A stretch of DNA of 64,000 nt from Nitrosotalea sp. (GTDB lineage: Archaea; Thermoproteota; Nitrososphaeria; Nitrososphaerales; Nitrosopumilaceae), in NCBI GenBank assembly GCA_023252235.1, contig JAHEXH010000003.1, positions 1-64,000 on the forward strand, read 5' to 3'. Shown here in pieces: positions 1 to 10,576 of the stretch (position 1 is its first letter; each line of letters opens with the position of its first letter). A program made the position numbers and the translations under genes. The notes under the pieces are model-generated. The model worked only from the letters and a program-made list of their open reading frames with translations, made no database searches and was not told the origin of the DNA.

Positions 1-13
1 CAGTCGTCTCGGT

Positions 14-116
14 AGCCCGATAGTCTAGTGGCCAAACAATTTTGGGTTAGGGATCTCAGGCTCTGGATCTTACGAGAGGACACCTGGGGACGGCAGTTCG
101 AATCTGCCTCGGGCTA
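14..116 (+). tRNA. tRNA-Gln (anticodon CTG), apparently with two introns of about 15 nt (approx. 36-50 in the D-loop and 67-81 at canonical 37/38)
   Basis: Acceptor stem AGCCCGA (14-20) pairs TCGGGCT (109-115); T-arm GGCAG-TTCGAAT-CTGCC; anticodon stem TCAGG/CCTGG with loop CTCTGGA after removing 15 nt. Removing both insertions leaves a 73-nt tRNA. Confidence 0.85.
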
Positions 117-142
117 TCTAATATTATTTTTAAAAAATGCCC

Positions 143-742
143 CTATCTTGAGGCCATTGCGATTCTTTCTAATTCATTCTTCTTCTTAACAGAAGGAGCA
201 TTCATGTCATTTGCTGCAGCAAGTATCAAATGCTCTGCAAGATTTTCCTCTACTGCTTTGGGGTTAGAAAATGAGGCATCTCTGACACCTTCGGCTATGA
301 ATCTTAATGCTAGATCAACTCTTCTTAGCGGAGCAACATCTACTGAAACGTGGTAAACTGTTCCACCATAAACTATTCTAGTTGTATCTTCATTTGGTGC
401 AGAGTGTTCTACTGCTCTTATCAAAACTTCAACGGGATTTTTTCCTGTTTTGAGGTGAATTATTTCAAATGCCGCCTTTACTGTATTGATTGCACGAACT
501 TTCTTTCCGCCCATCCTACCAGTGTTTTTTGCATATTTCTTTCCAAAATGAGATAATTTGTTAATTAGTCGTTCGGCAATATTGACTTCAGATTTATTGA
601 ATCGCTTAAGAGCTGATCTGCCAAAAGATAGAGGCATTATACCTTGTTTAAGAGATATTACATTTTTCAGGCCTGGATCTTTAACATCAATGTTAGAGAT
701 ATCCCATTTTCTAAAAAGTAATAGATTCTGTGTTTCTGTCAT
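143..742 (-). CDS. rps7: 30S ribosomal protein S7
   Basis: ORF 199 aa; S7 family sequence (GGKKVRAINTVKAAFEIIHLKTGKNPVEVLIRAVE) directly downstream of rps12. Confidence 0.95.
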   Translation of the reverse strand: MTETQNLLLFRKWDISNIDVKDPGLKNVISLKQGIMPLSFGRSALKRFNKSEVNIAERLINKLSHFGKKYAKNTGRMGGKKVRAINTVKAAFEIIHLKTGKNPVEVLIRAVEHSAPNEDTTRIVYGGTVYHVSVDVAPLRRVDLALRFIAEGVRDASFSNPKAVEENLAEHLILAAANDMNAPSVKKKNELERIAMASR

Positions 743-745
743 TTT

Positions 746-1183
746 CTATCTCCTTGGTTTTTCTTTCTTTCCATAAACAAGTTCTTTAAGTGAAGTTCCA
801 TTTACCTTAAAGACTTTCCATCTTACACCAGGAATATCACCAAGAGCTCCTCCCATGGATGCGCCCATGCCTTCCACATGTACTTCGTCATGCTCATCAA
901 CAAAGTTTAGTGCACCGTCTCTAGGAAGGAAGGCAGTAACTGTTTTACCATTCTTTATGAGTTGAACTCGAACACATTTTCTTACGGCAGAGTTGGGCTG
1001 CTTTGCTTCTATTCCAACTTTTTCTAAAACGATACCACGAGCCTGTGGTGCACCTCCAAGTGGACTTGCCTTTTTGTCAAGACCTAGTTCTCTTCTCTTG
1101 TAAGTACCTATAGACCACTTTTGTCGCTTTCTCTTATCTTTAAGAACTCTTCCTGCAAATAGACCTAGGGGAGATTTTGCCAT
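746..1183 (-). CDS. rps12: 30S ribosomal protein S12
   Basis: ORF 145 aa with [20 protein letters not shown] typical of S12. Confidence 0.97.
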   Translation of the reverse strand: MAKSPLGLFAGRVLKDKRKRQKWSIGTYKRRELGLDKKASPLGGAPQARGIVLEKVGIEAKQPNSAVRKCVRVQLIKNGKTVTAFLPRDGALNFVDEHDEVHVEGMGASMGGALGDIPGVRWKVFKVNGTSLKELVYGKKEKPRR

Positions 1184-1188
1184 ACCAT

Positions 1189-1680
1189 TTACTCCATTAT
1201 TTTCTCCGGACTTTGTATAAGAACACTAGAAATTTGAAAGTATCTCTTGGCTAATAGTCTTGCTTTTTCGGCATTGCGACCTTCCCGGCCTACTACAATT
1301 CCTTTCTTTTTTGCATCAACTAGAATGATTGCTTGAAGAGAACCATCCAATCTTTTGTTTATTTTTACTTCAGAAACTAACTTTGGATTTAGCATGTTCT
1401 TGAGAAATTCAGTAGGATCTTCAGAGTATTCTACAAGTTCAACATTTCTTTTTACTACATTTTGTAAATTCTTTATTGTAGAACCACCTTTGCCAATAGC
1501 TAATCCCATCTTACCTTGATTTACTACAAATATGACTCTGTCTTGTTTTTCATCTTCAATACAATCTCTTGCAGTAGCTCCGGTCACATTCTGAAAAAGT
1601 GACATTAGTTTTATCTGATCTGTTGTTAGCTTAATTGTTTCCGTCATACCTTTTTTAAACTCGATCTCTTGGTGGGACAT
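1189..1680 (-). CDS. nusA: NusA-like transcription termination factor, KH domains
   Basis: ORF 163 aa, KH motifs ([27 protein letters not shown]) in the rpo operon; the true start may be an internal Met (MTETIKL). Confidence 0.9.
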   Translation of the reverse strand: MSHQEIEFKKGMTETIKLTTDQIKLMSLFQNVTGATARDCIEDEKQDRVIFVVNQGKMGLAIGKGGSTIKNLQNVVKRNVELVEYSEDPTEFLKNMLNPKLVSEVKINKRLDGSLQAIILVDAKKKGIVVGREGRNAEKARLLAKRYFQISSVLIQSPEKIME

Positions 1681-1721
1681 TTAAATCTTGATAGAAAACA
1701 GGTGAGGAAAAGGACATTAGA

Positions 1722-2045
1722 TTATTTCGTCTCTGTTTCAAGCTCTTTTGTTATTGCTTTTAGATTTGTATCGCTTAGAATCTTGAGTGATAATGCAGAA
1801 ATTCGAAATTGTGTTCCACATAACCTACCAAGTTCAACTGAAGATCCATTATAGTTTAGAGTTGGAACCTTTGAGATTTTAGCTACTTCTTGTATCTTTT
1901 CAAGTATTTCTTCTGAAATAGAATGCGACAAGACAATTAGCTTTGTATTTTTTATTGTGCTTATTGCTTCTTTGGTACCAAAAGAGCATTTACCGTCTTC
2001 AATTGCATCTTTGATTACTTTTTCTAATAGTTTAACCATCTTCAA
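1722..2045 (-). CDS. rpl30e: 50S ribosomal protein L30e
   Basis: ORF 107 aa, L7Ae/L30e-like; located between rpoA and nusA as in archaeal operons. Confidence 0.85.
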   Translation of the reverse strand: MKMVKLLEKVIKDAIEDGKCSFGTKEAISTIKNTKLIVLSHSISEEILEKIQEVAKISKVPTLNYNGSSVELGRLCGTQFRISALSLKILSDTNLKAITKELETETK

Positions 2046-5000
2046 CCACCTTCATGTAAAGATCAACTGTTCCTGTACCAATTGGAATATTTGCTCCCAC
2101 TATAACATTTTCTGTTACTCCCTTGAGCTCTTCGACTTCTCCTGCTAATGCAGCTTCGGCAATAGTTGGAACAGTAATTTCAAATGCAGCTCTTGCAAGT
2201 ACACTTGTCTTGGTTCCAGCTATTCCATGTCTTCCAATTTGTTGTAAATATCCTCTAGAACACATCAAGTCAGACACCAGCATAAGATATCTCACATCAA
2301 CTTCCAGACCTTGATCAGTAAGTGTAGAGTTTAATTCATTTATCAATGAGTTTCGTGCAGCCTCTATACCTAAGCTACCTGCTATCTCAAAGATATTGTT
2401 AGTTCGGATATTTTTCTTATCAATACCATCTATTTCCCACACCTTTGCTATATTTGAGCCAGATGTTTGTATAACCCATTCTTCTCCTTGTTGTACAATT
2501 GTAACACGTTCAACATCGGTAACACCTTTGACAGTAGTTGAGAGTATTTTGTTTCTCATTGCAAGAACAGTTTGAGTATCAGATTCTTCTGGTAGTGTCA
2601 AGGTGATCGAATTTCCACTTGGTTCAATTTCGAATTTCTTCTTGGAAGATTGTAATGCATCTACTACATTCTCAATTGTACATGCTCTTTCTCTTAGCTT
2701 GTCTTGATTAAGATTTAGCTTAATCTTTGTAGAGTAATCAGTTTCAGTACTAGAGATTAATGCACTGATTTTAGTATGTAAAATTTCTCTAGCTACTTTG
2801 ATTGCTTTTTCTTTTGATTTCTTGTAATTTTCTTCCAAGTAAATATCCATTGTTGGTGTTACTGGTTTCTTTCTTGCATCTACAAGTTCAATCAATCTTG
2901 GAAGTCCTAGAGTTACGTTTCTTTCTCTAATACCCGCAAAGTGGAATGTTCTAAGAGTCATCTGAGTACCTGGCTCACCTATTGATTGTGCAGTTACAAC
3001 ACCTACAGCTTGGCCAGGTTCGACCTTGGCATTATCATAAAGTTCTAATGCTTTTTTACAGACTTTATCAACACCTTCTCTGCTAAGTTTTGATTCAAGC
3101 AGAGCATCAAGTACAGTTTTTGATAAACGTGGATTGAATGTCTTTGAGTATTTTTTCACTAGTTCGGTTATCTCTTCCTTGGTTGATTTCTTTCCTGAAT
3201 CTATGATACTTTCAGATTCTATCAGTCTTGCAATTCTAAATGCTTCACCATGATCACTTTTTGCTACATCTATCCCATCTTCTCCGTAAAGGAATTGTAT
3301 TATATGACCATGTGGATCTCGTACTGTTCCATCGTATTCTAGTTTTAGATGTTCGAGCGCATTGATGAGTCTTCTTTGCATGTAACCACTTTGCTGTGTT
3401 CTAACTGCAGTATCTACAAGACCTTCCCTTCCTCCCATAGCGTGGAAGAAGAACTCCAAAGTAGACAATCCTTCGCGATAATTAGATTTTACAAATCCCT
3501 TACCATCTGGATTAGGATCATTTTCTTTGAAGTGTGGTAATGCTCTGTTACTGTAACCTTTGAGAATTCTTCTACCTCTAATGGATTGCTGACCTAATGC
3601 GCCTGCCATTTGACCAATGTTTAGTGAAGAACCTCTAGCACCAGTTGTTGCCATGATTCTACCAGCATTAGTCTCATCAAAAGATTTGTCTGCAGAGTTT
3701 CCAGCTTTATCTCTTGCTTTTGAAAGCTCGTTTACAATTTGTGCCTCTAATGCTTCTTCAGCAGAAAGACCTCTGCTGAGTTGTAGAGTACCCTTCTTGG
3801 CCTGAGAAATTAAATCATAGACCTTATCATAAGACTCTTGAATATTTTCAAGAATTCCATCTTTTGTCTTTGTTGCAAGTTCAAGATCAGCATAACCATA
3901 ACTGAATCCATAACCTGTAATGAATTGTTTTAACATTATCAGAATTGAGTTTAGGAAATTCTTTGCCTCTTCATATCCATAATCTTTTGTAATTCTATGT
4001 AGAACACTATCAGGTTCTTCTGCACCTATTGATGCTTTGTCAATTACACCACTTACTAGTTGACCGTTTTTAATTACAACGTCTTTTACGGGACCCTTTG
4101 TACCTTTAGACCACTTTGAAGTTATAACATAGTTGAAGTCTTTTGGTAAGAAAAGTGAGAAGAGTTGTTTACCGCTATAAAGTGAACCGCCTTTTGCTTT
4201 AACTGATGGTTCTGGTAATTCTCCATTGTAACCAGCCAACATTGCAAGGTTTGAAAATTCTTGTGGTGTTAAAGTGGTGTCATCTTTTGTAAGTAAGTAT
4301 GCTCCAGTAATGAAATCACGCAATGCGCCAATTATAGGACCTCCATATCTTGGAGAAATTAATTGGTCTTGTACACGCATTAAGAGTATAGCTTCTGCTC
4401 TTGCCTCTTCACTTTGTGGTACGTGAAGATTCATCTCATCTCCATCAAAGTCAGCGTTGTAAGGAGGACATACTGATGGATGTAATCTAAATGTCTTGCC
4501 AGGTAATACTCGTACATAATGACCCATGATTGACATCTGGTGCAATGATGGTTGTCTGTTAAACATTACAATATCACCATCAGAGAGGTGTCTTTCTACA
4601 AGATATCCAATTTCAATATTATTTGCAATTGTTTCTCGGTCTTCAACAAAATCAAGTCTGATTTTTACTCCATCAGGTCTTACAATATAATTAGCTCCTG
4701 GAAATTTACTTGGTCCGTTTATGACAAGTTTTTTCAGTCTTTCAATATTCCATTCAGTGACTACTTCTGGAATTGTTAGCTTAGTTGCGACAGCTTCTGG
4801 AACTCCTACTTCAGAGATTTGCAAGTTTGGATCAGGTGAGATAACAGTTCTACTTGAAAAGTCAACTCTTTTTCCAGATAACGAACCTCTGAATCTTCCT
4901 TCTTTTCCTTTTAATCTCTGAGTGAGAGTTTTTAGAGGTCTTCCTGATCTGTGATGAGCTTGTGGAATTCCTGATACTTCATTATCAAAGTAAGTTGTAA

Positions 5001-5826
5001 CATGATATTGTAAAAGATCAACCAAGTCTTGTACGATAAGTGGTGGGGTTCCTGCTTCTTTACTTTCTTTGAGTCTTTGATTTACTCTTATGATATCTAC
5101 AAGTTTGTGAGTTAAATCATCTTCAGATCTAATTCCAGTCTCAAGAATGATTGAAGGTCTAACGGTAACTGGAGGAACTGGAAGAACTTGTAAAATAAAC
5201 CACTCTGGTCTAGCTGTTGTAGGATCATATCCTAACAATTTTAGATCTTCATCAATCATGTGTGAGAATCTTTCTCGTATAGTAATTGGAAGTAATCTGT
5301 TCTCACCAAGCTCAGTTCTTTCTATGAAAATTGTTGGTTTTGTAAATATCAATTCATACTGAGATTTACCACAGTGAGGACATGTCTTTTCTTTCTTGGC
5401 TCTTTCAATTATTTCAGTTGGAATATGTTTAATTGAGATTACAGTATAAGCTGCTTCCTTTTTCATAATTTGATGATATTCTTCTAATTCTTCTTGTGGA
5501 AGTTTTAGTCTAGCACATGATCTACATGTTGTCAACAAAAGTTTGTAGATGTTATCAATAAATGCAATATGTAAAACAGGTTCTGCAAGTTCAATGTGAC
5601 CAAAATGACCGGGACATCTTGCAGCTGTATTACCACATGTAAGACATTTCTGTCCTGGCTCTAGTGTACCAAGTCTTCCATCCATCAACCCTCCTTGGAC
5701 TGACATTCCATCTTCATCATAAGTTTCAGGTGCAGTTATCTCGGCAACAGAATATTTTCTAATCTCTGTTGGAGACCATACTGAGAACTTTATTCCATCT
5801 ATTACTTTTATTGTTTCAAGTGCCAT
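2032..5826 (-). CDS. rpoA: DNA-directed RNA polymerase subunit A (A' and A'' in one polypeptide)
   Basis: ORF 1264 aa with NADFDGDEMNLHVPQ active-site motif and A''-type C-terminal half (GEPGTQMTLRTFHFAG). Confidence 0.97.
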   Translation of the reverse strand: MALETIKVIDGIKFSVWSPTEIRKYSVAEITAPETYDEDGMSVQGGLMDGRLGTLEPGQKCLTCGNTAARCPGHFGHIELAEPVLHIAFIDNIYKLLLTTCRSCARLKLPQEELEEYHQIMKKEAAYTVISIKHIPTEIIERAKKEKTCPHCGKSQYELIFTKPTIFIERTELGENRLLPITIRERFSHMIDEDLKLLGYDPTTARPEWFILQVLPVPPVTVRPSIILETGIRSEDDLTHKLVDIIRVNQRLKESKEAGTPPLIVQDLVDLLQYHVTTYFDNEVSGIPQAHHRSGRPLKTLTQRLKGKEGRFRGSLSGKRVDFSSRTVISPDPNLQISEVGVPEAVATKLTIPEVVTEWNIERLKKLVINGPSKFPGANYIVRPDGVKIRLDFVEDRETIANNIEIGYLVERHLSDGDIVMFNRQPSLHQMSIMGHYVRVLPGKTFRLHPSVCPPYNADFDGDEMNLHVPQSEEARAEAILLMRVQDQLISPRYGGPIIGALRDFITGAYLLTKDDTTLTPQEFSNLAMLAGYNGELPEPSVKAKGGSLYSGKQLFSLFLPKDFNYVITSKWSKGTKGPVKDVVIKNGQLVSGVIDKASIGAEEPDSVLHRITKDYGYEEAKNFLNSILIMLKQFITGYGFSYGYADLELATKTKDGILENIQESYDKVYDLISQAKKGTLQLSRGLSAEEALEAQIVNELSKARDKAGNSADKSFDETNAGRIMATTGARGSSLNIGQMAGALGQQSIRGRRILKGYSNRALPHFKENDPNPDGKGFVKSNYREGLSTLEFFFHAMGGREGLVDTAVRTQQSGYMQRRLINALEHLKLEYDGTVRDPHGHIIQFLYGEDGIDVAKSDHGEAFRIARLIESESIIDSGKKSTKEEITELVKKYSKTFNPRLSKTVLDALLESKLSREGVDKVCKKALELYDNAKVEPGQAVGVVTAQSIGEPGTQMTLRTFHFAGIRERNVTLGLPRLIELVDARKKPVTPTMDIYLEENYKKSKEKAIKVAREILHTKISALISSTETDYSTKIKLNLNQDKLRERACTIENVVDALQSSKKKFEIEPSGNSITLTLPEESDTQTVLAMRNKILSTTVKGVTDVERVTIVQQGEEWVIQTSGSNIAKVWEIDGIDKKNIRTNNIFEIAGSLGIEAARNSLINELNSTLTDQGLEVDVRYLMLVSDLMCSRGYLQQIGRHGIAGTKTSVLARAAFEITVPTIAEAALAGEVEELKGVTENVIVGANIPIGTGTVDLYMKVVEDG

Positions 5827-8800
5827 TATACTCTCTCCTTTATCAAAAGTCTTGGTGCTACATCAAGACTCATCATTTCTTGTAAAAGTAACTTAAATGC
5901 ATATGCAACAGAGATTGAGGTAACTTTTGCTTTATCTCCACAGACTCTACATACGAATCTTCTTTGTTTAATATCATAATAGGAAACTAATCCACATCTT
6001 TCACAGATGTAAATATCTGCCTTGTCAGACTCATCAAGTAATCTATCTTTTAGCATCATTGATGCACCATATGCAATGAGACAGTCTCGCTCCATTTCAC
6101 CAAATCTCAAACCACCACCTCTTGCACGTCCCTCAGTTGGTTGTTTTGTTAACATCTGTACTTGACCTCTTGCTCTTGCATGGATCTTGTCTGCAACCAT
6201 GTGGTGAAGTTTCTGATAATATACAACTCCAATGAAAACATCTACTGCGAATGGCTTTCCTGTTCTTCCGTCATACATTACTTCTTTTCCAGAATACTTG
6301 AATCCATTTTGTTCTAAAACACCTTTTACATCTTCAAGCTTTTCTCCAACGAAGGCAGAACCATCCATCTTACTACCACGTAATGCTGCGGCCTTTCCTG
6401 TTACAGATTCTAGAAACATTCCAACTGTCATTCTAGACGGAAAGGCATGCGGGTTAATCATAACATCTGGAACAACTCCATCTGCGGTGTATGGAAGATC
6501 TTCATGATTGACAAGTAATCCGACAACACCCTTCTGACCATGTCTTGATGCAAATTTGTCACCTATTTCTGGAATTCTAAGATCTCTTACTCTAATCTTG
6601 TACATTCTTCCTCCATCATGTGACTGAGTCATGACAACAGTATCAACCACTCCATTTTCAGATGGTCTAACTCCTATTGATGTATCTCTTCTGTATGGTC
6701 CTTTTACTTCAAACTCTCTATACTCTTCCATGAATCTCGGTGGACTTGTTTTCCCAATCAGTATATCTCCACCCTGCACTGTAGATTCAGTTGCAATTAC
6801 TCCATCTTCTTCTAATAATCGGTATGCCTTGTCCCCTCTAAATCCACGAATATTTCCTTCTGCAGTTGGAATCTCGAAATTATCTCTCATGCCTCCAGGA
6901 TATTGTTTTGCTTCAGCCTCATAGATTCTGTAGAAGAATGTTCTTCCAAGTCCCCTATCAATTGAAGATTTACTTAAGACGATAGCGTCTTCAATGTTAT
7001 AACCATCAAAGGGCAATACTGCAACAACACAGTTCTGGCCAGCAGGTCTGTCCTCAAGTCCTAGAAGAGCCATTGCTTTTGTGTTAACAATTGGAGTCTG
7101 TGGATAGAGCATCAGGTGTTGCCTGACATACGTGCTTGCATTCATAAGCGGAGTTGAGAAGCCGAGGCTTTGTTTTGCCATTGCTGATTCATATGTATTT
7201 CTTGGAGATTGATTATGTTCAGGATATGGAATTATTGATGCTCCAGCTCCGAGAATTGCAGATGGGAAAACTTCCATGTGAGTGTGTTTCTTTATTTCAG
7301 TTTCATCAATTGCAATGTAAGAGTTCTCTTCTTCATTAGCATCTACTAATTCAATTATTCCCATATGTAACAAATCTGTCCATGAAAGGAACTTCTTGCT
7401 TACTTTGTCGATTAATTCTTGTGTTAAGAGAATTTTATTATCTTTAATTACAATAAGAGGTCGCAAAACTCTTCCAGCATTACAGTTAACATAGAGTCGT
7501 TTAGTGGATCCTTCAAAACTAGATTGATACAAGAAAATTCCAACGTGTGGGTGAATCTTGAAATTTCTTCTTAGATCTCTTAGCGAGTCAACAAGTTTCT
7601 GTCCATCTTTAAAGTATCCAATCAATCTACCATCAACGAAAACTCTAGTTCCTTCTTTTTTTAGCTCATCTTTTGCATCAGAGACATAAGTAACACCCAA
7701 GTCATAGAGTTTCTCAATTATGTCCTCAGATGGAACGTTGACAGAAATTATTGCTGACAAAGCCAAGTTTTTCACAAGTCCACAGTTTGAACCCTCAGGA
7801 GTTTCACTTGGACATATTCTACCAAAGTGTGTAGCATGAAGATCTCTTGCTTCAAAGTTAGGCTGACTTCTGCTCAAAGGTGATTGAATTCTTCTAAGAT
7901 GGCTAATAGTTGAAAGATAATTGGTTCTATCGAGAAGTTGAGTTACACCGACTCTTCCTCTTCCCCAATTTCCAGTTGCGATAGCATTATTCATTTTATC
8001 AGTGACAATTCCAGGCCTAACAGCAGCTGCTACTGCGTTGATACCTCTCTTCTGACCTGATCTCTCTAGTTGATATTTCATGTCCCGTACTAAGTTTCTA
8101 AATGCAGTTCTGAAAAGGTCAGCAAGCATTTGACCTGCAAATTTTATCACTTTATTTCCATAATGATCTTTATCATCAGGAGAAATCCATCCTAACTTTA
8201 ATTCAATTAATTTGCATGTAGCTTCACCTAAAAAGAGCGCCTTTTCTTTTCGGTTATCAGGATGTTTACCAAGATGTGGAAGAAGACCCCAATCAAGTAA
8301 TGTCTCAGCTCTCTTTATCTGAAACTCTTCGAGCATACCAGGTGCAATTCTTTTACTGATGTAAACAATTGCATCTTTTGCAGTTGGTACGTCACCTGAT
8401 TTTTCAAACGAACCTTCAAGCTCATCTTGAATGTCATCTACTAGAGATACAGAAGCTGCGATTTCTCTATCAGCTTCTAGACCTAATGCTCGCATTAAAG
8501 TAACTACTGGAATATCAACAGGAGAACCAGGAATCTTTGCAACAATAAGGCCGTCATTTTTCATTATCAATTCCAGTTTTGCACGATAACCAACTATAGA
8601 AGAATAAACTTTAGCTTTGAAAACAGTATTACCACCAACAGTTTCTTTGTCTACAATAATTTTATTGTATGAAAGATCTTCTAGTCCTACTATAACTCGC
8701 TCAGATCCATTGATGATAAAGTAACCACCAGGATCACTTGGATCTTCACCATGCTCCACAAGTTTCTGTTCAGAAAGATTATGCAGTATGCAAGCATTAG

Positions 8801-9173
8801 ATCTTACCATCACAGGCATGTCTCCAATGTGAATATATCGTGATTCGAGAATTTTTCCATCTTCTACAACGCTTGCTTCAAGCATGATAGGAGAAGCATA
8901 TGTGACATTTCTTAATCGTGCTTCCATTGGTGCAATATGAGTAATTGAACCATCCAACTCCATCATACGAGGTTGTTGAAGTTTTACTTTGCCAAGCTGA
9001 ATCTTATACGGATATTCAGCACTTTCAATTTCAATATGCCCAACTTCATCTATAATACTTTGAAGTCCTCTTTCAAGAAATTCATCATACGAGTTAAGAT
9101 GTTGTCGTGCAGTTCCTTCCCTCTTTAGAATATCTTGAATGATAGGCCATCGTTTGTTTGAAATGTTTACCAT
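5826..9173 (-). CDS. rpoB: DNA-directed RNA polymerase subunit B
   Basis: ORF 1115 aa; motifs GDKFASRHGQKGV and GGLRFGEMERDCLIAYG. Confidence 0.98.
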   Translation of the reverse strand: MVNISNKRWPIIQDILKREGTARQHLNSYDEFLERGLQSIIDEVGHIEIESAEYPYKIQLGKVKLQQPRMMELDGSITHIAPMEARLRNVTYASPIMLEASVVEDGKILESRYIHIGDMPVMVRSNACILHNLSEQKLVEHGEDPSDPGGYFIINGSERVIVGLEDLSYNKIIVDKETVGGNTVFKAKVYSSIVGYRAKLELIMKNDGLIVAKIPGSPVDIPVVTLMRALGLEADREIAASVSLVDDIQDELEGSFEKSGDVPTAKDAIVYISKRIAPGMLEEFQIKRAETLLDWGLLPHLGKHPDNRKEKALFLGEATCKLIELKLGWISPDDKDHYGNKVIKFAGQMLADLFRTAFRNLVRDMKYQLERSGQKRGINAVAAAVRPGIVTDKMNNAIATGNWGRGRVGVTQLLDRTNYLSTISHLRRIQSPLSRSQPNFEARDLHATHFGRICPSETPEGSNCGLVKNLALSAIISVNVPSEDIIEKLYDLGVTYVSDAKDELKKEGTRVFVDGRLIGYFKDGQKLVDSLRDLRRNFKIHPHVGIFLYQSSFEGSTKRLYVNCNAGRVLRPLIVIKDNKILLTQELIDKVSKKFLSWTDLLHMGIIELVDANEEENSYIAIDETEIKKHTHMEVFPSAILGAGASIIPYPEHNQSPRNTYESAMAKQSLGFSTPLMNASTYVRQHLMLYPQTPIVNTKAMALLGLEDRPAGQNCVVAVLPFDGYNIEDAIVLSKSSIDRGLGRTFFYRIYEAEAKQYPGGMRDNFEIPTAEGNIRGFRGDKAYRLLEEDGVIATESTVQGGDILIGKTSPPRFMEEYREFEVKGPYRRDTSIGVRPSENGVVDTVVMTQSHDGGRMYKIRVRDLRIPEIGDKFASRHGQKGVVGLLVNHEDLPYTADGVVPDVMINPHAFPSRMTVGMFLESVTGKAAALRGSKMDGSAFVGEKLEDVKGVLEQNGFKYSGKEVMYDGRTGKPFAVDVFIGVVYYQKLHHMVADKIHARARGQVQMLTKQPTEGRARGGGLRFGEMERDCLIAYGASMMLKDRLLDESDKADIYICERCGLVSYYDIKQRRFVCRVCGDKAKVTSISVAYAFKLLLQEMMSLDVAPRLLIKERV

Positions 9174-9424
9174 TATTCTTCCACCACGTACCTATAATAC
9201 ACACTCTCACCAGCAGTAGGACTTTTTCTTGTAATCTTTATCATGTCCCCTGGCTTTACTCCCAGACCTCTAATTGCTGGATCACTTACATAGATTAGCG
9301 GCATTTCCGTTGGCTTTGTGTGATATTTTTCAAGAACTTTCATTGCTTCGTCTTTATTGATTATCTCATGTTTTGGAACATAGATATGATCTGGAATGAG
9401 TATTTTCTCTTTTTTACTTATCAT
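9173..9424 (-). CDS. rpoH: DNA-directed RNA polymerase subunit H
   Basis: ORF 83 aa, RPB5-like C-terminal domain (IPDHIYVPKHEIINKDE...), directly upstream of rpoB. Confidence 0.93.
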   Translation of the reverse strand: MISKKEKILIPDHIYVPKHEIINKDEAMKVLEKYHTKPTEMPLIYVSDPAIRGLGVKPGDMIKITRKSPTAGESVYYRYVVEE

Positions 9425-9560
9425 GTTTAAAACCTCCTTTGAACATTAGCTGTAAACGCATGACTAATCCACAAACTAAGATGCATCCACCGAGAGGTTA
9501 ATATATATCTAATCTGAAGCGTGCCAAATTTAGTATCTTTTGTCAATAATTTTTTCCGCA

Positions 9561-9570
9561 ACTTTAAATA
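9561..9570 (+). promoter_or_regulatory. Putative archaeal TATA box (ctttaaata) of PEFG paralog 1
   Basis: AT-rich TATA-like element about 30 nt upstream of the ATG at 9596, consistent with a near-leaderless transcript. Confidence 0.5.
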
Positions 9571-9595
9571 GCAAAAAAAATCATTTCCAACCAGG

Positions 9596-10513
9596 ATGAG
9601 TACTCGCTTTAAAGGATTTGCATTACTTGCAATTCTGCTTTGCGCTATAGGAGTAATGCCTGTTTTTGCTTCTCCATATGCTCTACAGAATCCAGCAGGA
9701 ACAGTAAATTCTACAAATGCTACATCTGGAAATGCGAACCCTTCACCAAGTATGTATAGTAATCCTTCATCCAACGGTGCAATTACCGTAACAACTGACA
9801 AGCCAGTTTACAATGATGGAGACAAGATTATGATATCAGGAAGTACACAAGAGTATATTTCTGACACACCGATCACTGTCAAAATCATTAGCCCAATAGG
9901 AAATCTTGTCAAAGTTGATCAAGTGGGTCTAGGATCAGATAGAACCTTTTCTACATCTATAACGGCTACAGGCACTTTATGGCAAGCCGCAGGTGCATAT
10001 CAGGTAATAGTACAATTTGGCAGTAAGGATAGAACAGCTGAGACAACATTCCAATTCACCGGATCTGCTGGTGGTGTACAGGCAGGAAATACCATGAAAG
10101 TGGACGGTACAGACCTTTCTGTGAAATACAGTATAACCAATGGCAAAGTCCTCGGCATAAAAGCAGACATCCAGTCAAAGTCATTGATAGTATCAATAAA
10201 GACCACTGGAGATGGAGTATTAACAGTAACACTCCCAAGAGGACTGATAAATGCAACAACTGTTGACGGTAAAGATACAGAGTATTTCGTATTGGTAGAT
10301 AGTCAACAAGCTGAATTCCAAGAGACAAGCACAACAACAACCGATAGAACTCTATCAATTCCATTTACAGATGGAACTGAAGAAATAGAAATAATCGGTA
10401 CACAGATAATTCCAGAGTTTGGACCAATCGCAGCTCTAGTACTTGCAATTGCAATTGTATCAATAATTGCAGTTTCAGCAAAGACTGGACTAAGATTTAT
10501 GCCAAAATACTAG
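9596..10513 (+). CDS. Secreted PEFG-CTERM protein, paralog 1
   Basis: N-terminal signal peptide, beta-rich ectodomain (TVTTDKPVYNDGDKIMISG), C-terminal PEFGPIAALVLAIAIVSIIAVSAKTGLRFMPKY. Confidence 0.88.
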   Translation: MSTRFKGFALLAILLCAIGVMPVFASPYALQNPAGTVNSTNATSGNANPSPSMYSNPSSNGAITVTTDKPVYNDGDKIMISGSTQEYISDTPITVKIISPIGNLVKVDQVGLGSDRTFSTSITATGTLWQAAGAYQVIVQFGSKDRTAETTFQFTGSAGGVQAGNTMKVDGTDLSVKYSITNGKVLGIKADIQSKSLIVSIKTTGDGVLTVTLPRGLINATTVDGKDTEYFVLVDSQQAEFQETSTTTTDRTLSIPFTDGTEEIEIIGTQIIPEFGPIAALVLAIAIVSIIAVSAKTGLRFMPKY

Positions 10514-10534
10514 AACTCTCTACTTTTTCATTTT

Positions 10535-10552
10535 TTAAATATACATAAATAT
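10535..10552 (+). promoter_or_regulatory. Putative TATA region (ttaaatatacataaatat) of PEFG paralog 2
   Basis: Same aaatatacataaata segment and cttaatcgcaaataagATG leader recur upstream of paralog 3 (about 11697-11738). Confidence 0.45.
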
Positions 10553-10576
10553 CCATTCTGCTTAATCGCAAATAAG

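Noticed and set aside
6631-6924. 97-aa plus-strand ORF (and other plus-strand ORFs) inside rpoB/rpoA
   Set aside because: Antisense shadows of long conserved genes; no family signal.
9427-9801. 124-aa minus-strand ORF between rpoH and the PEFG array
   Set aside because: Overlaps the promoter and signal-peptide region of PEFG paralog 1 in antisense; low-complexity translation with no recognizable family.
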